In this document: positions 7,177 to 10,349 of the stretch, piece by piece
How the letters are laid out: every line of letters begins with the position of its first letter
How positions within the stretch are numbered: position 1 is the stretch's first letter
Source: Paracoccaceae bacterium
GTDB lineage: Bacteria; Pseudomonadota; Alphaproteobacteria; Rhodobacterales; Rhodobacteraceae
Reading direction: 5' to 3'
NCBI GenBank assembly: GCA_002746395.1
Contig: NVXA01000005.1
Location: 158,937-169,285 of the forward strand
DNA: 10,349 bases
Translations under genes and position numbers: made by a program
Notes under the pieces: model-generated
The model's input: only the letters and a program-made list of their open reading frames with translations
The model's database searches: none
Told to the model about the DNA's origin: nothing

Positions 7177-7190
7177 ATGATTCAGGTCAA
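7177..7190. promoter_or_regulatory. FNR-type binding site upstream of usp
   Basis: ATGAT-TCAG-GTCAA matches the FNR/FnrL consensus TTGAT-N4-ATCAA at 8 of 10 positions, with both TGA/TCA cores intact. Its centre (7183.5) lies about 40.5 bases before the start predicted from the -10 at 7212-7217, the class II activator position. It also contains a GATTC, that is, a GANTC CcrM-type methylation site. Confidence 0.55.
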
Positions 7191-7211
7191 GGTTGCGAGC
7201 CGTAGCTAGGG

Positions 7212-7217
7212 TACACT
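7212..7217 (+). promoter_or_regulatory. Candidate -10 of the usp promoter
   Basis: TACACT (4/6 to TATAAT) has no good -35 at the right distance, as expected for a promoter activated from the FNR-type site at 7177-7190. The predicted start is near 7224. Confidence 0.45.
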
Positions 7218-7237
7218 GCCCCCAACTGAAACCTGTT

Positions 7238-7241
7238 GGAG
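7238..7241 (+). promoter_or_regulatory. Ribosome binding site that decides the usp start
   Basis: GGAG is followed one base later by ATG 7243 and seven bases later by in-frame ATG 7249. Only the second spacing suits initiation, so the protein should start MYKSILVPID. Confidence 0.65.
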
Positions 7242-7248
7242 AATGGCT

Positions 7249-7659
7249 ATGTATAAATCTATCCTCGTTCCCATTGATCTGGCCCACCGTGAAGTTGGTC
7301 AGGCGATGATCAAACGCGCAGTTGCCCTTTCGGATGACAACGCAAAGATCACGTTGCTGCATGTAATCGGCGATATTCCTGCCTATGCACAGTCCTATTT
7401 GCCCGAGGGGCAATTGCAGGAAAACCTTGAAGAAACAAGGAAGACCCTGAAGGCATTGTCAGAATCTGTTGACGTCAAGGCCGATGTAGTCGTGCGCTAC
7501 GGCAGTCCAAGCCCTGTCATTCTGGATGAAGCGGACGAGCGCGACATTGACTTGATTATCATTGCCTCCCATCACCCAGGCATTAAGGATTACTTAATGG
7601 GTTCCACCGCATCGCGGGTTGTACGGCATGCGGATTGCTCGGTTTTGATTAACCGTTAG
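7249..7659 (+). CDS. Universal stress protein, UspA family
   Basis: This 136-residue single-domain Usp has the usual family length. The first strand is MYKSILVPIDLAHRE (1-15), with Asp10 at the nucleotide-contact position. The middle has ITLLHVIGDIP (34-44), then VVVRYGSPSPVILDEADERD (80-99) and the strand DLIIIASHH (101-109). The C-terminal loop PGIKDYLMGSTASRVVRHADCSVLINR (110-136) carries the GS(T/S)A...VVRHA...SVL pattern of UspA/UspF-like proteins. The full ATP-binding G-2x-G-9x-G(S/T) spacing is only partly met: the first GxxG is not evident, so ATP binding is uncertain. ATG 7249 is preferred to ATG 7243 on Shine-Dalgarno spacing. Usp dimers are cytoplasmic and support survival under energy or oxygen limitation. 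The FNR-type site upstream agrees with such control. An 84-base gap separates it from the dapD-linked gene, so it probably has its own promoter. Confidence 0.92.
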   Translation: MYKSILVPIDLAHREVGQAMIKRAVALSDDNAKITLLHVIGDIPAYAQSYLPEGQLQENLEETRKTLKALSESVDVKADVVVRYGSPSPVILDEADERDIDLIIIASHHPGIKDYLMGSTASRVVRHADCSVLINR

Positions 7660-7669
7660 GTGGTTTTTT
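7639..7669 (+). terminator. Weak candidate terminator after usp
   Basis: CGGTT-TTGATT-AACCG (5-base stem) spans the end of usp, and an alternative AACC/GGTT stem runs into six T at 7664-7669. The stems are short and the first is not directly followed by the T run, so termination would be partial at best. Confidence 0.25.
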
Positions 7670-7670
7670 C

Positions 7671-7698
7671 TTGATAAAATGTCGGTAAATTGTAATCT
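7671..7698 (+). promoter_or_regulatory. Candidate promoter of the winged-helix regulator
   Basis: TTGATA (7671-7676), a 16-base spacer and TAATCT (7693-7698). The expected start is at or next to A7705 of the ATG, which would make the mRNA leaderless. This fits the absence of a Shine-Dalgarno before this gene. Confidence 0.35.
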
Positions 7699-7704
7699 TG
7701 CGGC

Positions 7705-8214
7705 ATGGAAAATGAACCTACAAAACGTAAAATCGTCTCCTCCCGCCATTTGGCAACAACTGGCGGGTGGCAGCTTTCGGAATTCGAATTCGGCCTGATC
7801 GTAGCCTATAACGGCTTTAGTCGCTGGGTAAATCGGTGCATGGCCGCGTCTGGATATCCGACACTCAGCACGTTGGAAATTCTGGTATTGCACAATATTA
7901 ACCATCGGGACCGCGGCAAACGGTTGTCCGATGTGTGCTTTATGCTGAACGTCGAAGACGCGCATACGGTGAATTACGCCATCAAAAAACTGGTGAAACA
8001 CGGGCTGGTGGCAGGTGAGAAATCCGGCAAAGAAATGCTGTATTCAACTACACCAGAGGGCGTCGGTTTGTGTACGAAATATCGCGACGTACGCGAGCAA
8101 TGCCTGATCGAAAGCCTAAACGCAGACGGTGACGAACTTAGCGAAATAGCCGCAACGCTGCGCACTTTATCAGGCGTATACGACCAAGCCGCAAGGGCAG
8201 CTTCGTCGCTTTAG
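7705..8214 (+). CDS. Winged-helix (MarR-like) DNA-binding protein
   Basis: This 169-residue cytoplasmic protein is probably a dimeric transcription regulator. An N-terminal helical part (about 24-50, SEFEFGLIVAYNGFSRWVNR) precedes the winged helix: PTLSTLEILVLHNINHRDRG (52-71), GKRLSDVCFMLNVEDAHTVN (71-90) and recognition helix HTVNYAIKKLVKHGLV (87-102). The wing runs about 103-117 (AGEKSGKEMLYSTTPEG), and a C-terminal helix (about 126-165) probably dimerises. This is the MarR topology, and the alphaproteobacterial 'winged helix DNA-binding protein' group with a short N-terminal extension is the best fit. Targets and ligand are unknown. Cys45, Cys78, Cys123 and Cys133 could allow redox control, though nothing proves it. 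No Shine-Dalgarno precedes ATG 7705. The stop overlaps that of the convergent sulP gene. Linkage to usp is by adjacency only. Confidence 0.82.
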   Translation: MENEPTKRKIVSSRHLATTGGWQLSEFEFGLIVAYNGFSRWVNRCMAASGYPTLSTLEILVLHNINHRDRGKRLSDVCFMLNVEDAHTVNYAIKKLVKHGLVAGEKSGKEMLYSTTPEGVGLCTKYRDVREQCLIESLNADGDELSEIAATLRTLSGVYDQAARAASSL

Positions 8215-9827
8215 TGACCGCCACTCATTTGGCCCACGTTCACGTCGTAATCCACGGCGACGCGGTAATCCGGGTCGTCGTCCATATCGACCATCAACTG
8301 CCCCGCATTGGTTAACAATCGGTGACAATCCTGCGTAAGGTGACGTAGGCGAAGGCGTTTTCCGGCCTCCTGATACTTGGCCGCCACATCTTCGATCGCT
8401 TGCAGAGCGCTGTGATCAACGATGCGCGAATCCATAAAGTCAAGGATCACGACCTCTGGGTCATTTTCAGGATGGAAGCGTTCAACGAAGCTGGTGGCGG
8501 AACCGAAGAACAGCGGACCGGCAATTTCATAAACCAAAGCACCCTCCTCGGATTGCGACTGACGGGCCACGATCTGAATGCGGGCGGCCGCGTTCCAAGC
8601 GTAAACCACCGCAGACACCAGAACGCCGACAACAACGGCTGTAGCCAAATCCTCAGCCACGGTAACGGCGGTTACCAGCAAAATAACCAGCGCGTCGGAT
8701 TTCGGCACGCGGCGCAAGACGCCAATACTTTGCCACGCAAACGTGCCGATCACGACCATGAACATTACACCAACAAGGGCCGCCAGCGGAATCATCTCGA
8801 TTATACCGCTACCGACCAGAATAAACGCCAGCAAGAACAACGCGGCCGCAATACCGGAAAGCCGCGTGCGCCCACCGGATTTCACGTTAATCATGGACTG
8901 CCCGATCATCGCACAGCCACCCATACCACCGAAGAAACCGGTAACCACATTGGCCGCCCCTTGCGCAACACATTCTTGCGAGGCCCCACCGCGTTTACCG
9001 GTGATCGCTCCGACAAGGTTGAGGGTTAGAAGGCTTTCGATCAAGCCAATCGCGGCAAGGATCACAGCGTAGGGAAGGATGATTTTCAATGTCTCCAACG
9101 TGAATGGCACTTGCGGAATGCCAAAGGTCGGTAGCCCCCCCTTAAGCGTAGCAAGGTCACCAACGCGCGGTACAGGTAAATCAAAAGCGATAACCAGACC
9201 CGCGATAATGCCAATCGCGGCCAACGGTGCAGGAATGAATTTGGTTACTTTCGGGGTGAAATATACCAGCGCCATTGTGCCGCCAACCAGCGCCAGTGTT
9301 AACCAAAGAGTCATGCCAGACATCCAGACATGCCCGCCTGAACCGTCGGGAACCTTGAACTGTTCCATCTGTGCAAGAAAAATCACGATGGCCAAACCGT
9401 TCACGAACCCCAGCATAACCGGATGCGGGACCATGCGGATAAATTTCCCCAGTTTGAACACACCCGCGGACACCTGTAAAATGCCCATCAACACCACTGT
9501 TGCAAAGAGATATTGCACGCCGTGATCGGCAACCAAGGCCACCATCACAACCGCCAAAGCACCCGTCGCACCGGAAATCATGCCCGGACGTCCGCCAAAA
9601 ACCGCCGTGATCAAGCCAACCATGAAAGCCGCATAAAGCCCGACCAGCGGATCAACGCCCGCAACGAACGCGAAGGCCACTGCCTCTGGCACCAACGCGA
9701 GGGCAACGGTTAACCCTGACAGAATTTCGATACGGGTTTGCGCCACGCCAAGTTTGGTAATCTGGGCAGAGGCCTCCGCCAAACGAAGGCGTTTAGCGAA
9801 ATCGGCTAAGGTAACTGGTCGAGACAA
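8211..9827 (-). CDS. SulP-family inorganic anion transporter with STAS domain
   Basis: This 538-residue inner-membrane protein moves inorganic anions (sulfate, bicarbonate or others in different members). The membrane part (about 35-415) has the conserved SulP opening ILSGLTVALALVPEAVAFAF (35-54), SGATGALAVVM (85-95) and the signature GGMGGCAMIGQSMINVKSGG (300-319) followed by RTRLSGI. The cytoplasmic STAS domain (about 428-525) follows, with VVILDFMDSRIVDHSALQAI (459-478), including the DxS-type switch residue Ser473. The start is TTG 9827: AGGA (9838-9835) lies 7 bases before it, an in-frame TAA stands at 9845-9843, and the next Met is around residue 69, inside the membrane region. It lies 24 bases downstream of the helicase stop on the same strand, so read-through transcription is likely. 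No carbonic anhydrase or cys gene nearby identifies the substrate. Confidence 0.94.
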   Translation of the reverse strand: MSRPVTLADFAKRLRLAEASAQITKLGVAQTRIEILSGLTVALALVPEAVAFAFVAGVDPLVGLYAAFMVGLITAVFGGRPGMISGATGALAVVMVALVADHGVQYLFATVVLMGILQVSAGVFKLGKFIRMVPHPVMLGFVNGLAIVIFLAQMEQFKVPDGSGGHVWMSGMTLWLTLALVGGTMALVYFTPKVTKFIPAPLAAIGIIAGLVIAFDLPVPRVGDLATLKGGLPTFGIPQVPFTLETLKIILPYAVILAAIGLIESLLTLNLVGAITGKRGGASQECVAQGAANVVTGFFGGMGGCAMIGQSMINVKSGGRTRLSGIAAALFLLAFILVGSGIIEMIPLAALVGVMFMVVIGTFAWQSIGVLRRVPKSDALVILLVTAVTVAEDLATAVVVGVLVSAVVYAWNAAARIQIVARQSQSEEGALVYEIAGPLFFGSATSFVERFHPENDPEVVILDFMDSRIVDHSALQAIEDVAAKYQEAGKRLRLRHLTQDCHRLLTNAGQLMVDMDDDPDYRVAVDYDVNVGQMSGGH

Positions 9828-9851
9828 GGCGATATCCTGTTCTTAAATGCT

Positions 9852-10349
9852 TTAGCTTTTCGGCTTCTTGGGTTTTTTCGGCTTCTTACGCTGTGACGCA
9901 GGCGCGCCAGATTTCCCATCATAAGGTTTTTTCGGCCCTTTACCACGATGCGGTGGCTTGGGTTTACGGGATTTGTATGGCTTCTTGCCGTCTGGTTCTT
10001 GCGCGCGCGCCTCGGCGATCATCTGTGGAACGCCGTCCAGCTTGGTTACCGTCATGGTTTTTTCCAGCTTCATCGACGGGCTGATAGCCTCGACAAAACG
10101 GTTAGCACCACCCGAGGCTACCTCGATATAGGTCACGGAGGGCAGAACTTTGATAGCGCCAATCTCGTGTTTCTTCAGCTTGCCGTGCTTAACCAGCATA
10201 GGCAACATCCAGCGCGCCTCGGCCTTTTGCTTGAAACCAATGGAAATCGAGAACCAAACGCTGTCACCGAAACCTTTGCGGTTATGAGAGCGTTCCTCAC
10301 GTTCGCCGCGCTCGGTACGCTCGCTCGCAGGACGCAATTCTTCAGGGGC
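9852..10349 (-). CDS. DEAD-box RNA helicase, C-terminal part (truncated by window edge)
   Basis: The last 165 residues of a longer protein are visible. The frame is open through the edge at 10349, and the internal TTG at 10337 is not a start. A charged Arg/Glu linker (about residues 5-25 of the visible part) leads into GDSVWFSISIGFKQKAEARW (28-47), then EIGAIKVLPSVTYIEV (62-77) and FVEAI (85-89). This is the DbpA-type RNA-binding domain that follows the RecA-like core in DeaD/DbpA-like helicases. The tail (about 119-165) is rich in Lys, Pro and Gly, ending RKKPKKPKKPKS, probably a disordered RNA-binding extension. Motifs I-VI of the helicase core are outside the window, so ATPase function cannot be confirmed here. 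Such helicases help ribosome assembly, RNA turnover and cold adaptation. The sulP gene follows after 24 bases. Confidence 0.85.
   Translation of the reverse strand, partial: APEELRPASERTERGEREERSHNRKGFGDSVWFSISIGFKQKAEARWMLPMLVKHGKLKKHEIGAIKVLPSVTYIEVASGGANRFVEAISPSMKLEKTMTVTKLDGVPQMIAEARAQEPDGKKPYKSRKPKPPHRGKGPKKPYDGKSGAPASQRKKPKKPKKPKS
9858..9890 (-). repeat. Short imperfect repeat encoding Lys-Lys-Pro units
   Basis: The plus strand shows CGGCTTCTT twice, separated by a T-rich stretch. On the coding strand this gives consecutive KKP/KPK units at the helicase C-terminus. It is a low-complexity region likely to vary in copy number between strains. Confidence 0.5.

Noticed and set aside
7165..7198. 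TCGCAA...TTGCGA hairpin after the dapD-linked gene as a terminator
   Set aside because: Only 6 base pairs with a 22-base loop and no T run. The loop instead holds the FNR-type site.
7243..7248. First of two close ATG codons for usp
   Set aside because: GGAG is only one base upstream, too close for initiation. ATG 7249 has a 7-base spacing.
7898..7905. TTAACCAT, a CtrA half-site word
   Set aside because: Lies inside the winged-helix coding region, with no partner half-site or promoter nearby.
8400..9029. Long plus-strand open frame opposite sulP
   Set aside because: Antisense shadow of sulP with composition unlike a folded protein (many Asn, His, Arg), and no ribosome binding site.
1..10349. 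CRISPR array, tRNA/rRNA, insertion sequence, phage attachment site or defence island
   Set aside because: I looked for regularly spaced repeats, cloverleaf-like segments, transposase-like proteins and terminal inverted repeats, and saw none.

Overview
The window most resembles a chromosomal segment of a marine alphaproteobacterium, probably Rhodobacterales (Roseobacter group). Reasons are the moderate GC content, many tightly packed genes, a succinylase-pathway dapD next to a LOG-family gene, a UMF1-type MFS transporter and a DEAD-box helicase with a DbpA-type C-terminal domain. This taxonomic placement is inference from protein style and gene order, not a search result. It reads as core or housekeeping genome. 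I see no transposase, phage gene, tRNA, rRNA, CRISPR array, toxin-antitoxin pair or recognisable defence system, and no gene-free stretch longer than about 135 bases.

Layout. (1) Minus strand, 1-287: N-terminal part of an exported metallo-beta-lactamase-fold protein, cut by the window edge. It diverges from an acyl-CoA thioesterase (420-944, plus), and a perfect dyad lies between them. (2) A Gfo/Idh/MocA oxidoreductase (941-1927, minus) meets the thioesterase tail to tail and diverges from a compact three-gene plus-strand unit: UMF1-family MFS transporter (2050-3387), MepA murein endopeptidase (3388-4245) and an exported esterase-like/phytase-type beta-propeller (4242-5105). (3) A LOG-family phosphoribohydrolase-like gene (5095-5910, minus) diverges from dapD (6006-6833), which overlaps a small uncharacterised gene (6826-7164). 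(4) A UspA-type universal stress protein (7249-7659) has a convincing FNR-type box upstream, followed by a winged-helix regulator (7705-8214). (5) On the minus strand lie a SulP anion transporter with STAS domain (8211-9827, TTG start) and, upstream of it, the C-terminal part of a DEAD-box RNA helicase (9852 to the window edge).

How the genes may work together. The MFS-MepA-propeller unit is tight enough (stop-start abutment, then an ATGA overlap) to be one transcript, combining an inner-membrane transporter with two exported proteins. DapD makes a lysine/meso-diaminopimelate precursor, so both this locus and mepA touch peptidoglycan. The usp promoter looks built for low-oxygen activation by an FNR-type protein. 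All three convergent gene pairs end in overlapping stop codons with no room for intergenic terminators.

The points most worth following are the unknown dapD-coupled gene, the FNR-type usp promoter, the MFS/mepA/propeller unit, a possible leaderless start for the winged-helix regulator, and an apparent excess of the hexamer GTTAAC. Nothing here is clearly a new biological system.
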